Origin: Molanna angustata
Taxonomy: Eukaryota; Arthropoda; Insecta; Trichoptera; Molannidae
Assembly (NCBI GenBank): GCA_963576475.1
Contig: OY754974.1
Coordinates: forward strand, 6,554,474 to 6,618,473
Length of the DNA: 64,000 nt
Direction of reading: 5' to 3'
Position 1 is the stretch's first letter, and every line of letters begins with the position of its first letter. Below the pieces are notes generated by a model. It was not told the DNA's origin and did no database searches. It saw only the letters and a program-made list of their open reading frames with translations. The position numbers and the translations under genes are program-made. Positions 34,694 through 43,699 of the stretch are shown here, in pieces.

Positions 34694-34733
34694 CCTCTGA
34701 GGATGCCGGCTGTGTTCGGCGAAAGCGCTTAGG
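34694..34733 (+). ncRNA. hammerhead ribozyme-like motif (type I, second variant)
   Basis: Stem I CCT/AGG; core CTGAGGA (34697-34703); stem II GCCG/CGGC closed by an 8-nt loop, with one unpaired T beside the core; GAAA (34721-34724); stem III AGCGCT, self-complementary; cleavage-site base T at 34730. It differs in stem II and III from the other motifs, so it is an independent lineage rather than a recent copy. Confidence 0.7.
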
Positions 34734-34794
34734 CTCATTAGAGTCTTACTCATTTATGGATCAAAACTATGTGTTTTTGTTTATTTTTCAAGTT

Positions 34795-35440
34795 CCACTG
34801 TGTTAAAACTTTGAATTGATTTTGAAATATTGATATTTCATCAGATCCTTTATATATTGATTTTTTTTTATTTAATCGGATTCTCACATATTATAATATA
34901 ATATAATATGTACTTAATAAATATACGTATTAGGTACCCATTAATATTGTAATTTATGCACGAAATTCAATACTAAAATTTCAAACTTACTAGACCGAGA
35001 AAAATTTTCCAATGTAATAGTTTTACTTGTATTAAAAAACTTTCTATCGAAATGTTGAAATATTTTATTCGAGCCATTGGAGATACTTTTATTTTAAAAA
35101 TATGTATTACTTACGATAATTATATGCAAATATGTCAAATCTTTCTCTTAACTCTGATTTTTATGTGAAATATACATTATGAATTTAACGAAAATGGTAG
35201 TAACAGCTATATTTGAAGGTGTAAGTAAAAGTTTTAGATAACTTTTTTGTAAAAATCTTAGTGATCAGTAATATCTCCTGAAAGTCATCTTTGATATTCG
35301 CTTCGATAGCTTTTATAAGTCTAGACATCATATTTTTTAGTTTTAAACATTTAACAAACTTTTTCACTCTTTTGAAAACACCTTATGTATCTAACGTATC
35401 TTTAAATGTTTGAGTATATACGAATATTAATTAATTTAAG
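34795..35440. other. unassigned AT-rich DNA
   Basis: No supported feature. Confidence 0.45.
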
Positions 35441-35444
35441 GGCG

Positions 35445-35625
35445 ACCGCCGTCGTAGCACACTTGGTGTGACGTGTAGATTCTGCGAGGACGTCCTGGGT
35501 TCTATATCCAGCAGAGTATAAATTTATTTAAATTCATGGTTGCTGGAAACATTGGATAGTTGAAAGAAATTGCCATATGGCAATAAAATCACCATTTGCA
35601 CACGGTAGATAGTTAATAATTATTT
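35445..35625 (+). mobile_element. tRNA-derived SINE, family B
   Basis: Head GACCGCCGTCGTAGCACACT with a decayed box B (GGGTTCTATATCCAGCAGAG), then body ATTTATTTAAATTCATGG, and tail ATAGTTGAAAGAAATTGCCA, TATGGCAATAAAATCACC. Same structure as 2180-2400, and the same LINE-like tail. Confidence 0.78.
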
Positions 35626-35764
35626 TCATCATTACATATAGGTATTTACTTGAAAATGTACCAGAACTTATTTACATGAAACAGAATCAATATATAGGTA
35701 CAAGAATTAAAATTTAGACGGTCAGGGGGAAGGATATGACATCATGATATGTATGGTACGATGC

Positions 35765-36495
35765 ATGTGAATCTATTTTTTTTTCTCCTCATTACCCCAA
35801 GGGGATATAAATTTTTAAGGTTATTTTTTTATTGCAAATTACCAACAAGTATCCTGGTGATATTGTATTCTGTAAGTTTCACCACAATGTATCTGTGTGT
35901 ACATATGTGCTATGTACTACGTGCTCTGTACTTTGTTCGGCGTGTTTATAAACAAAATTATAAACTAAAGTACCTACTTATAATTCGAATATTTTCCAAA
36001 TTTGTAAATTTGTATACCTAATGTTCGCTTTGGCCCCATTAGATTTTGATGGATATCTGATCAGCCCTCCTAGACAACGTGTCATTTAGCTCAAGAAAAG
36101 ATAACTCAATGTATGGAAGTGACAGTTATGTTGCCAGCCATGTGACTGGAATCTGTCACTTCCATACATTGAGTTATCTTTTCTTGTTTATTTTCTTGAG
36201 CTAAATGACACGTTGTCTAGGGGGGTCAGTACTTCTTATTTTTTTTTATCTGTCAAATATTTCAAAGTAACACCACGCTTAGGAAACTTAAAATTTCAAA
36301 TTCAAATTAGTAAAATGGCACATCACTTTCATACAATGGCAGTAAAGAACTACCAAGATTTCATAATAAAATATAAATATTTAATAAAAATCATTTCATG
36401 AAAATGCTGACAATTTTCCAAACAATATTTGGTTATTCTGTGGAGGGATTTGATAGTGAGGAGTATAGAGTTGGCCACAACCCACCCGTTATTAT
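35765..36495 (+). mobile_element. family Y repeat, copy 1, interrupted by a MITE
   Basis: From about CTCCTCATTACCCC (35785) through GATATTGTATTCTGTAAGTT, GGCCCCATTAGATTTTGATG, then the MITE, CTGTCAAATATTTCAAAGTA, and GAGGAGTATAGAGTTGGCCA at about 36455-36475. The inverse copy at 62825-63400 has the same blocks without the MITE. CTCCTCA...TGAGGAG near both ends suggests short terminal inverted repeats, hence a DNA element, but homology extends slightly past them. Non-coding. Confidence 0.65.
36065..36225. mobile_element. MITE with CCCTCCTAGACAACGTG ends
   Basis: 161 bp, almost entirely a hairpin: CCTAGACAACGTGTCATTTA, GCTCAAGAAAAGATAACTCA and TGTATGGAAGTGACAG are mirrored on the right. TCAG lies on both sides (36061-36064 and 36226-36229). 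The paralogous empty site at about 63085-63110 lacks the element, which confirms insertion. TCATTTCCATACATTTAGTT inside the MITE at 20162 is similar, so they belong to one wider group. Confidence 0.88.
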
Positions 36496-36499
36496 TTGC

Positions 36500-37225
36500 A
36501 TTATATATATAATCATAATAATTGTTTTTTTTATTAATTCACTTTGTTAAAACCACGGACGAGATATTTCATACGGCAGATTTCAAAGCGACCGCTAGTT
36601 ACTCATGACGAATGACAACGCATTGCCATCCGCCCTAAGAAAGAAGCGGTCATTTAAATTCTCATTCTAGGCTTATGTCATCTTGGCAATAGAGCTATAG
36701 CGGTGTGAATGCTATTGGATTGTTATTTAATTAAGAATATAATAAATCAGAAGGTTACGATTTTAAGTGCGTGTTCAAATTACATCCCAATAACATACAT
36801 CACTATACATATATGATATTGCAATTTGATAATCAGTTAATTAGTAGAAATATAAATAGTAATTGAGTGATGAAGGGCTTCATAATAAAAGAGGACTTAA
36901 AATATTTACATCTATTTTCGATTTAAATAAGTCACAATATTATCACATTATTATGTTCGCGATGTTTGGGTCAATATTAATTTTTTACTATTTGTTAAAG
37001 AATTGACACTGCAATCGCCTCGTCGCGTCGGTTGATGCGCGAATGGTGAACCGCGCTGCATATTCGGTTCAGGAACTGATGTCCTTCGGCCATCTTCGTT
37101 AATATGAATGAGATGCGAGACTATCCGATGAATGACGTTTTCATTGTGGTGTAGGTATAGCCTCGCCACAGTGCCGTAATGTCAGTTACGAAAATAGTAA
37201 TAAAATCGTGTGGAACTTGAACTTT
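36500..37225. other. unassigned DNA
   Basis: A less AT-rich block at about 37010-37180 encodes a 72-residue minus-strand frame of mixed composition. I found no family signature in it. Nothing else is recognised. Confidence 0.4.
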
Positions 37226-37227
37226 TT

Positions 37228-37345
37228 GTTTTCTGCTTCTTCGTATATTAGATCGTAGATCTGTTTTTCGAGAAAGCTATTCCTGTGAAGCTGAGGTCCA
37301 GTTATCCCTCCACCTCTTCGGTGGTCTTCCGGGGAGGCGATGCGA
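37228..37345 (-). mobile_element. possible RTE 3' end, fragment
   Basis: TTCTGCTTCTTCG, GAGGTCCAGTTATCCCTCCA, CCTCTTCGGTGGTCTTCC resemble the minus-strand RTE 3' end at 3183-3302 (TTCTTCTTCTTCG, GTCCAGCTTTCCTTCCATCT, CTTCGGTCCATCC). Weak similarity by eye. Confidence 0.4.
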
Positions 37346-37349
37346 TTTT

Positions 37350-37880
37350 TATTTTTGTTTTATTTTACCTAAATATTTTTTCTACTAATTTGCTTTTGAG
37401 TTCTATCAATATGTAATTGTCCGTCGAGAAATTGAATAAAGCAAAGCATTTTAGTCAATTTAAAAATCATCGTTATCGATTGTATTTTTTTGATTATCAA
37501 AGTCCTTTTAGTTTTGATTTTTTTCCTTTTTATATCCATCACATCTTCAATTTTCCGATACCGGGAATATGTTAGATCCAACTTTGTCTAGACTTTCTTA
37601 AAGTTTTGAATTTAATTTCAACTTATTAAAGGCTTCCGGAAGTGCTTTATCGATTCCTAAAAAAAAGAAGAATATTGAACTTCTATAATTGAAATACTTT
37701 CCAAGCTATGGTGTCTTCCTCTATCCATATCTTAAGATCGCTTTATCAAACAAAAAATAGATGAAACTTTATACGGAACAAATCTTGAAATTAATTTTCA
37801 AATGCCTCTAATTAATACGAGTACACGTAATATTATGAGTTTTATATTACTTCAATATTTAGCACCTTAAAACTTAACTA
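37350..37880. other. unassigned DNA
   Basis: No supported feature. Confidence 0.45.
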
Positions 37881-37884
37881 AAAT

Positions 37885-38085
37885 TTTATTTAAGTAATTA
37901 TCAAACTTCCCCATGCCATAAAAGGGAAGTTTTGGGGTCGTAGAGGGGTTGGAAGAAGGCAGCTTTCCTAGCTGCAAAACATCTGGGAATGAAACGGTAT
38001 GAGAACTGTGGAGGAGCTGTTTCGCACAGCACATGACAGGGATGCTTTCTCTATGGTGGTCGTCAACGTCGGAGGGACCTGAATG
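37885..38085 (+). pseudogene. RTE-type LINE C-terminus, decayed
   Basis: With stops, the frame gives LWGRRGVGRRQLS, then GMRTVEELFRTAHDRDAFSM and VVVNVGGT followed by TGA. The (R/K)RxxS.LxNxR..., ELFRxAxDRxxFxxVVxNV pattern is the usual end of one insect RTE group. The 12640-12830 piece is a second example. Confidence 0.6.
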
Positions 38086-38089
38086 ATCA

Positions 38090-38490
38090 ATATTCTTGAA
38101 CAATCATCGATTAAGTAAATTCTTAAGAGGGCATATAACCCTAAATATAGTGACATCATATTTTAAAACCGCGTAATGCTCTATGAAGTTACATGTTAGT
38201 AAGGGTAACAATCGCGTGCGTTCAAAAGGGTTTGTACGTGATTTAAATGATCGGGAACCCAAAACTTGACTTGGTCATCGTTTTTATTTACACAAAAAAA
38301 ATATTTTTTATGACATAATATGTCATATTATAATTTGAAAAATGATTTTCGGTGAATTTATGTTGAAATTTTAAATTGTGTGACGAACATTCACAAGAGA
38401 AATGTTTAAAATAATTATGCTATTTTTTTTTAAACACACTGTTGAATATATTTGATTTAAAAAGACAATATTTATGTATATGCCTTTATT
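38090..38490. other. unassigned AT-rich DNA
   Basis: No supported feature. Confidence 0.45.
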
Positions 38491-38495
38491 CATTC

Positions 38496-38676
38496 ATTCG
38501 TGCCTTCACGGCGTATCCCAAAATGTGGGGTAACCAGCGAAAGGTGTGCTGGTGTGCATTAAATCATGAAAGGAAGCCCGACACATGAGTGTATACCCAC
38601 ACACCAGTCTCGTCTCACCTAAAAAGGCAACATTCAGCACGGGTGGTGAGCCTCATTGCTGAACTATGTAATATGT
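38496..38676 (-). mobile_element. Rep-G, part left of the Penelope palindrome
   Basis: Matches 18481-18660 block by block: CACGGCGTATCCCAAAATGT, GGGGTAACCAGCGAAAGGTG, AGTCTCGTCTCACCTAAAAA, GGTGGTGAGCCTCATTGCTG, AACTATGTAATATGT. The match stops at 38676 and resumes at 43538. The last 12 bp (TATGTAATATGT) are repeated there. Confidence 0.88.
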
Positions 38677-38732
38677 ATAAATTATTAAAATAACAATATA
38701 ACTTTGTTTATTTCCACTTATTTATTTTTATT

Positions 38733-38774
38733 CCACAACTAGTTTCAAGAACTACCGTTCTCTTCTTCAGGTGG
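38733..38774 (-). ncRNA. hammerhead ribozyme-like motif, left Penelope arm
   Basis: Exact inverse of the motif at 43396-43437 and 15 bp beyond the stop codon of the RT/GIY-YIG frame. Same stems, core and palindromic stem III as described there. Confidence 0.75.
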
Positions 38775-38788
38775 GTTTAAACTAAAAA

Positions 38789-40174
38789 CTAATTTGGTGT
38801 GGTGTGTGGCTGTGTCATAGGTATAGCGGGAGGTGGGGGTAAGGGGGGAAGTGGGCGTTGCCCTAACGGGAACATGGATAATAATGGTGAAGTGTTGGGT
38901 TGTGTCTGGTTGTTAATTATTTTCTTGTGACTGTTTATGGCTTTGTGGATTTCTAATGTCTCTAAATTATTTTGTTTCAGTCCGTATGTATGCTTATGTA
39001 ATAATTGTGCGTTTGTATTGTCAAATGTATGATTTTCTTGTATTAGGTGGTTTGCATATTCTGAGAAACCGTGTCCATTTAGACAGCGTTTATGTTCTTT
39101 GACTCTAGTTTCAATTGTCCGTCCTGTTCTCCCTATGTAAATACTATCACAGTCCCCACATTGCAATTCATAAATTCCACTTTGTTTCAGATTACTTGTT
39201 TTTTCTGTGTTGTTTTTCAGTATAAGTCCTATATTGTTGTCTGTATACAAGGCTGGTTTTATGTTTAAAGGAAGATGTCTCGTTATATCATGTGTAATTT
39301 TATTAAGATATATTATTTTTCTCCAATTTGTGCCAGTCTCTCGTGGTTTTGGTTTGTATATGTATTTATGAATGATGTTTGTACGTGTTTTTCTGTTTAA
39401 TATTTTATGAACTATATCTTTCTTGTAACCATTATTAAGAGCTATAGTTTCTATTGTTTGTAACTCCTTGTTATAGTCTGTCTTATTTAACGGTACCTTG
39501 AGTAATCTAGTGATCATTGAATGAAAGGCTGCCATTTTGTGTGTGATTGGGTGTTGTGAAGTATTATGAATGATATTGTCAGTGTATGTTGGTTTTCTAA
39601 ATATGTTAAACGTAAAGGTATTATTTGTTATTTTTATGGTCAGATCTAGGAAATTTAGAGTTCTGTCTTTTTCCGTTTCCATTGTGAATTTGATTTTATT
39701 ATGTAGTGTATTAAGGTGTGTGAGAAATTTTTGTAGTTGTCGGTCCGTACCCGTCCATATGCAGAAAATGTCATCAACATATCTATACCACAACAATACA
39801 TTTTTTATATATTCCTTATTTTTAGTGTTATCAAATAAGTTATTTTCAAAATTATTCATGAAGATGTCTGCTATTAGTGGACTGGTTGGTTGTCCCATTG
39901 CCAAACCGTCCTTTTGTGTATATATTTTTCCATTATAAACAAAATAGTTTTGTTCCATACAAACACTAAATAATTTTTGTAATTCGTTTGCCAAGTTTCC
40001 ATCATTCAAATTTTCTGTTAAATTTTTAATAATATTTTTACTTTCCGTGATAGGAACATTGGTGAACAAATTACTCACATCAAACGAAACTAATTTAGCG
40101 TTGTCCGGGACCCTTATGTTTTTTATCTTATCAATTAGATCAATAGAATTTTTTAACTGTGAATTTGGGTACAA
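38789..40174 (-). CDS. Penelope-like RT palm and GIY-YIG endonuclease, left arm
   Basis: 461 residues. RT motif A is KLVSFDVSNLFTNVPI (Asp32). The next block is KDGLAMGQPTSPLIADIF (GQPTSP at 94-99). The catalytic box is WYRYVDDIFCIW (YVDD at 132-135). The C-terminus has the GIY-YIG nuclease: SGIYELQCGDCDSIYIGRTG (GIY 333-335, YIG 346-348), Arg357, then HKRCLNGHGF and a Cys pair (C339, C342) typical of Penelope elements. It ends in a Pro-rich tail (PLPPLPPPPAIPM). The enzyme would nick the target and prime reverse transcription there. The N-terminal part lies in another frame (40140-41082), overlapping by 35 bp, so this frame alone is not a complete protein; the ATG at 40174 may not be a true start. 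Confidence 0.93.
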   Translation of the reverse strand: MYPNSQLKNSIDLIDKIKNIRVPDNAKLVSFDVSNLFTNVPITESKNIIKNLTENLNDGNLANELQKLFSVCMEQNYFVYNGKIYTQKDGLAMGQPTSPLIADIFMNNFENNLFDNTKNKEYIKNVLLWYRYVDDIFCIWTGTDRQLQKFLTHLNTLHNKIKFTMETEKDRTLNFLDLTIKITNNTFTFNIFRKPTYTDNIIHNTSQHPITHKMAAFHSMITRLLKVPLNKTDYNKELQTIETIALNNGYKKDIVHKILNRKTRTNIIHKYIYKPKPRETGTNWRKIIYLNKITHDITRHLPLNIKPALYTDNNIGLILKNNTEKTSNLKQSGIYELQCGDCDSIYIGRTGRTIETRVKEHKRCLNGHGFSEYANHLIQENHTFDNTNAQLLHKHTYGLKQNNLETLEIHKAINSHKKIINNQTQPNTSPLLSMFPLGQRPLPPLPPPPAIPMTQPHTTPN

Positions 40175-41082
40175 ATATATTAAGGTTATTAAAAATGGAC
40201 ACTAACATTTTACCTAATTTGTATGTTGGGGAATTACATGAACTAACTACAGGTCTAATTGTTATTGGGTTTTTATGTAATTTTATTAGTCCTTGGAATT
40301 TTGGCACTGACGGATTCATAAACACTAATTGTTTTTTAATGGTTTTGTCAAACAGATTACTGCAGGAGTTTATGATCTCTTTCACTTTTTTGTTGAACTT
40401 GTTTGTTGGATCCTTGAGAATATGTTCAAATATGCTATTTTTTAGAAAGTCTTTAATTTTGTTGTCGTATTCATTAGTCGGGATGATGACGATCGAATTC
40501 CCTTTGTCTGCACGGGTGAATGTTAAATTATTGTCTTTAAGTTTTTGTTTGATGTTTTTTAGCACTTTAATTTCTTTTAACTGCCAGATATTAATTTTAC
40601 ATTTGTTAAAAAAACTTTTTATCTTGTCCGCACAATTATATTTGAAAGTTAGATTTTCTCTGTATGTAGCGGTCTCCAGGTCAACAGATAGCACTTCCAG
40701 GGATTTTTCGACTTTGTACTTTGGAAGGTTGTATTTCATACCCTTCGATAAAAGATTGTTTTCTTCTTTATTGAATGTAAAATTTGATAAATTCACTACC
40801 CGATCGTAGAATTGTATCTTGTTTGTATTTTGGTGAGCATCATAATTGGAATTCACGTTGACATTTGATTTTTCAGTTTTACTTTTATTGGTTATGAGTG
40901 ATTTGAGTTTCTTGTCTAAGGTTTCTTTTTTCTTGTGGGCACTCGCACTTCCATATGATCGAACTTTATCGTCGAATAGATCCCATTCTACACGATGTAG
41001 TACACTTGTTAATTCAGTATGTAAGAACTTCAAGTACATTTTTAAATTATTTCTTTTTATAAATAAGTTTTTTATTTCGTCT
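40140..41082 (-). CDS. Penelope-like protein, N-terminal part, left arm
   Basis: Residues after the palindrome centre read DEIKNLFIKRNNLKMYLKFL, then KEETLDKKLKSL-like sequence, FTRADKGNSIVIIPTNEYDN (the RADKGNS/V stretch typical of the Penelope RT fingers), and FQGLIKLHKNPITIRPVVSS (RT motif 2a/LHK). It ends KFTVKKFY at a stop. The same frame technically extends 80 codons across the centre into antisense of the other arm; that extension is an artefact. Translation must shift frame near 40140-40174 to join the palm domain. Compared with the right arm it has Ser for Ala in LEVLSVDLE and Ser for Asn in FLKNSIFEH. Confidence 0.85.
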
Positions 41083-41087
41083 AGACG

Positions 41088-42030
41088 AGACGAAATAAAA
41101 AACTTATTTATAAAAAGAAATAATTTAAAAATGTACTTGAAGTTCTTACATACTGAATTAACAAGTGTACTACATCGTGTAGAATGGGATCTATTCGACG
41201 ATAAAGTTCGATCATATGGAAGTGCGAGTGCCCACAAGAAAAAAGAAACCTTAGACAAGAAACTCAAATCACTCATAACCAATAAAAGTAAAACTGAAAA
41301 ATCAAATGTCAACGTGAATTCCAATTATGATGCTCACCAAAATACAAACAAGATACAATTCTACGATCGGGTAGTGAATTTATCAAATTTTACATTCAAT
41401 AAAGAAGAAAACAATCTTTTATCGAAGGGTATGAAATACAACCTTCCAAAGTACAAAGTCGAAAAATCCCTGGAAGTGCTAGCTGTTGACCTGGAGACCG
41501 CTACATACAGAGAAAATCTAACTTTCAAATATAATTGTGCGGACAAGATAAAAAGTTTTTTTAACAAATGTAAAATTAATATCTGGCAGTTAAAAGAAAT
41601 TAAAGTGCTAAAAAACATCAAACAAAAACTTAAAGACAATAATTTAACATTCACCCGTGCAGACAAAGGGAATTCGATCGTCATCATCCCGACTAATGAA
41701 TACGACAACAAAATTAAAGACTTTCTAAAAAATAACATATTTGAACATATTCTCAAGGATCCAACAAACAAGTTCAACAAAAAAGTGAAAGAGATCATAA
41801 ACTCCTGCAGTAATCTGTTTGACAAAACCATTAAAAAACAATTAGTGTTTATGAATCCGTCAGTGCCAAAATTCCAAGGACTAATAAAATTACATAAAAA
41901 CCCAATAACAATTAGACCTGTAGTTAGTTCATGTAATTCCCCAACATACAAATTAGGTAAAATGTTAGTGTCCATTTTTAATAACCTTAATATATTTGTA
42001 CCCAAATTCACAGTTAAAAAATTCTATTGA
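41088..42030 (+). CDS. Penelope-like protein, N-terminal part, right arm
   Basis: Same protein segment as the left arm, beginning at the palindrome centre: DEIKNLFIKRNNLKMYLKFL, FTRADKGNSIVIIPTNEYDN, FQGLIKLHKNPITIRPVVSS, ending KFTVKKFY. No initiation codon with a plausible upstream region is left, because the opposite arm starts 5 bp away. It differs from the left arm at Ala (LEVLAVDLE) and Asn (FLKNNIFEH). The downstream frame starts by 41996 in the +1 frame, giving the same 35-bp overlap as in the left arm. Confidence 0.85.
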
Positions 42031-43381
42031 TCTAATTGATAAGATAAAAAACATAAGGGTCCCGGACAACGCTAAATTAGTTTCGTTTGATGTGAGTAAT
42101 TTGTTCACCAATGTTCCTATCACGGAAAGTAAAAATATTATTAAAAATTTAACAGAAAATTTGAATGATGGAAACTTGGCAAACGAATTACAAAAATTAT
42201 TTAGTGTTTGTATGGAACAAAACTATTTTGTTTATAATGGAAAAATATATACACAAAAGGACGGTTTGGCAATGGGACAACCAACCAGTCCACTAATAGC
42301 AGACATCTTCATGAATAATTTTGAAAATAACTTATTTGATAACACTAAAAATAAGGAATATATAAAAAATGTATTGTTGTGGTATAGATATGTTGATGAC
42401 ATTTTCTGCATATGGACGGGTACGGACCGACAACTACAAAAATTTCTCACACACCTTAATACACTACATAATAAAATCAAATTCACAATGGAAACGGAAA
42501 AAGACAGAACTCTAAATTTCCTAGATCTGACCATAAAAATAACAAATAATACCTTTACGTTTAACATATTTAGAAAACCAACATACACTGACAATATCAT
42601 TCATAATACTTCACAACACCCAATCACACACAAAATGGCAGCCTTTCATTCAATGATCACTAGATTACTCAAGGTACCGTTAAATAAGACAGACTATAAC
42701 AAGGAGTTACAAACAATAGAAACTATAGCTCTTAATAATGGTTACAAGAAAGATATAGTTCATAAAATATTAAACAGAAAAACACGTACAAACATCATTC
42801 ATAAATACATATACAAACCAAAACCACGAGAGACTGGCACAAATTGGAGAAAAATAATATATCTTAATAAAATTACACATGATATAACGAGACATCTTCC
42901 TTTAAACATAAAACCAGCCTTGTATACAGACAACAATATAGGACTTATACTGAAAAACAACACAGAAAAAACAAGTAATCTGAAACAAAGTGGAATTTAT
43001 GAATTGCAATGTGGGGACTGTGATAGTATTTACATAGGGAGAACAGGACGGACAATTGAAACTAGAGTCAAAGAACATAAACGCTGTCTAAATGGACACG
43101 GTTTCTCAGAATATGCAAACCACCTAATACAAGAAAATCATACATTTGACAATACAAACGCACAATTATTACATAAGCATACATACGGACTGAAACAAAA
43201 TAATTTAGAGACATTAGAAATCCACAAAGCCATAAACAGTCACAAGAAAATAATTAACAACCAGACACAACCCAACACTTCACCATTATTATCCATGTTC
43301 CCGTTAGGGCAACGCCCACTTCCCCCCTTACCCCCACCTCCCGCTATACCTATGACACAGCCACACACCACACCAAATTAG
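41996..43381 (+). CDS. Penelope-like RT palm and GIY-YIG endonuclease, right arm
   Basis: 461 residues, identical in translation to 38789-40174: motif A SFDVSNLFTNVPI, GQPTSPLIADIF, catalytic YVDD at 132-135, and the GIY-YIG domain at about 331-385 with GIY...YIG, Arg357 and the Cys pair. The frame is open throughout, so this half carries no internal lesion. It still needs the N-terminal fingers from the preceding, out-of-frame segment. A hammerhead motif follows 14 bp after the stop. Confidence 0.93.
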   Translation: MYPNSQLKNSIDLIDKIKNIRVPDNAKLVSFDVSNLFTNVPITESKNIIKNLTENLNDGNLANELQKLFSVCMEQNYFVYNGKIYTQKDGLAMGQPTSPLIADIFMNNFENNLFDNTKNKEYIKNVLLWYRYVDDIFCIWTGTDRQLQKFLTHLNTLHNKIKFTMETEKDRTLNFLDLTIKITNNTFTFNIFRKPTYTDNIIHNTSQHPITHKMAAFHSMITRLLKVPLNKTDYNKELQTIETIALNNGYKKDIVHKILNRKTRTNIIHKYIYKPKPRETGTNWRKIIYLNKITHDITRHLPLNIKPALYTDNNIGLILKNNTEKTSNLKQSGIYELQCGDCDSIYIGRTGRTIETRVKEHKRCLNGHGFSEYANHLIQENHTFDNTNAQLLHKHTYGLKQNNLETLEIHKAINSHKKIINNQTQPNTSPLLSMFPLGQRPLPPLPPPPAIPMTQPHTTPN

Positions 43382-43395
43382 TTTTTAGTTTAAAC

Positions 43396-43437
43396 CCACC
43401 TGAAGAAGAGAACGGTAGTTCTTGAAACTAGTTGTGG
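43396..43437 (+). ncRNA. hammerhead ribozyme-like motif, right Penelope arm
   Basis: Stem I CCAC (43396-43399) with GTGG (43434-43437). Core CTGAAGA (43400-43406). Stem II AGAGAAC (43407-43413) with GTTCTT (43418-43423), loop GGTA, one base bulged. GAAA at 43424-43427. Stem III ACTAGT (43427-43432) is self-complementary without a loop, as in minimal hammerheads thought to act as dimers. Cleavage-site base T at 43433. All invariant core positions are present. Such motifs are known in terminal repeats of Penelope-like elements. Confidence 0.78.
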
Positions 43438-43537
43438 AATAAAAATAAATAAGTGGAAATAAACAAAGTTATATTGTTATTTTAATAATTTATTAAAATG
43501 AATTTCCACAATGTTAACGCCTCTACCTTAGAATATT

Positions 43538-43655
43538 TATGTAATATGTTATTTTGCCTGCTGTATTTTCGATTACCGAGCTCTTTCAGGACACCCGAAA
43601 ACGATGATAATAAGAAAGAGTGGAAGCACTATTCAAAGCCGGTGCCTCACAGCAA
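43538..43655 (-). mobile_element. Rep-G, part right of the Penelope palindrome
   Basis: Starts with the duplicated TATGTAATATGT and continues TATTTTGCCTGCTGTATTTT, CGATTACCGAGCTCTTTCAG, AGAAAGAGTGGAAGCACTAT, GCCGGTGCCTCACAGC. This is the remainder of the Rep-G unit as seen at 18662-18775. Confidence 0.88.
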
Positions 43656-43699
43656 ATATATATACCTTCTGAATATAATACCAACAATTTAATATTTTT

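Larger units (their letters stand above)
34505..34790 (+). mobile_element. Penelope-like element terminal region with two ribozyme motifs
   Basis: It contains two hammerhead-like motifs (34540-34578 and 34694-34733) about 115 bp apart. The stretch between them, AATAAAAAGTGGTTAATACA, AAGTAATTTTATTGTTATCA, parallels the DNA after the ORF of the palindromic Penelope elements (AATAAGTGGAAATAAACAAA, GTTATATTGTTATTTTAA). Penelope-like elements carry such motifs in their terminal repeats. No RT or GIY-YIG frame adjoins, so this is a solo or truncated end. Confidence 0.65.
38677..43537. mobile_element. head-to-head pair of Penelope-like elements forming one 4.8-kb palindrome
   Basis: Positions 38678-41082 and 41088-43492 are inverted copies of each other (paired positions sum to 82170), about 2,405 bp per arm with a 5-bp spacer AGACG. 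The ORF track of the two arms differs at only a few residues. Each arm codes for a Penelope-type RT with a C-terminal GIY-YIG endonuclease and ends outward in a hammerhead motif. The right arm has 45 bp more of tail (43493-43537). A single direct repeat TATGTAATATGT (38665-38676 and 43538-43549) flanks the pair inside Rep-G. The whole structure therefore behaves as one insertion. The 5' ends meet at the centre, so any 5' terminal repeat is missing. Confidence 0.95.

Noticed and set aside
36951..37169. 72-codon minus-strand frame in a less AT-rich patch as a host gene
   Set aside because: Mixed composition but no motif, no recognisable homology and no exon structure; left unassigned.
40159..40809. 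216-codon frames opposite the Penelope N-terminal coding (also 41361-42011), and the 122-codon frames at 39570 and 42232
   Set aside because: Antisense shadows of the RT frames, duplicated by the palindrome; no motif of their own.
40846..41087. N-terminal 80 codons (starting MEFTLTFDF) of the frames crossing the palindrome centre
   Set aside because: They are the antisense of the opposite Penelope arm; the same peptide appears on both strands only because of the symmetry.
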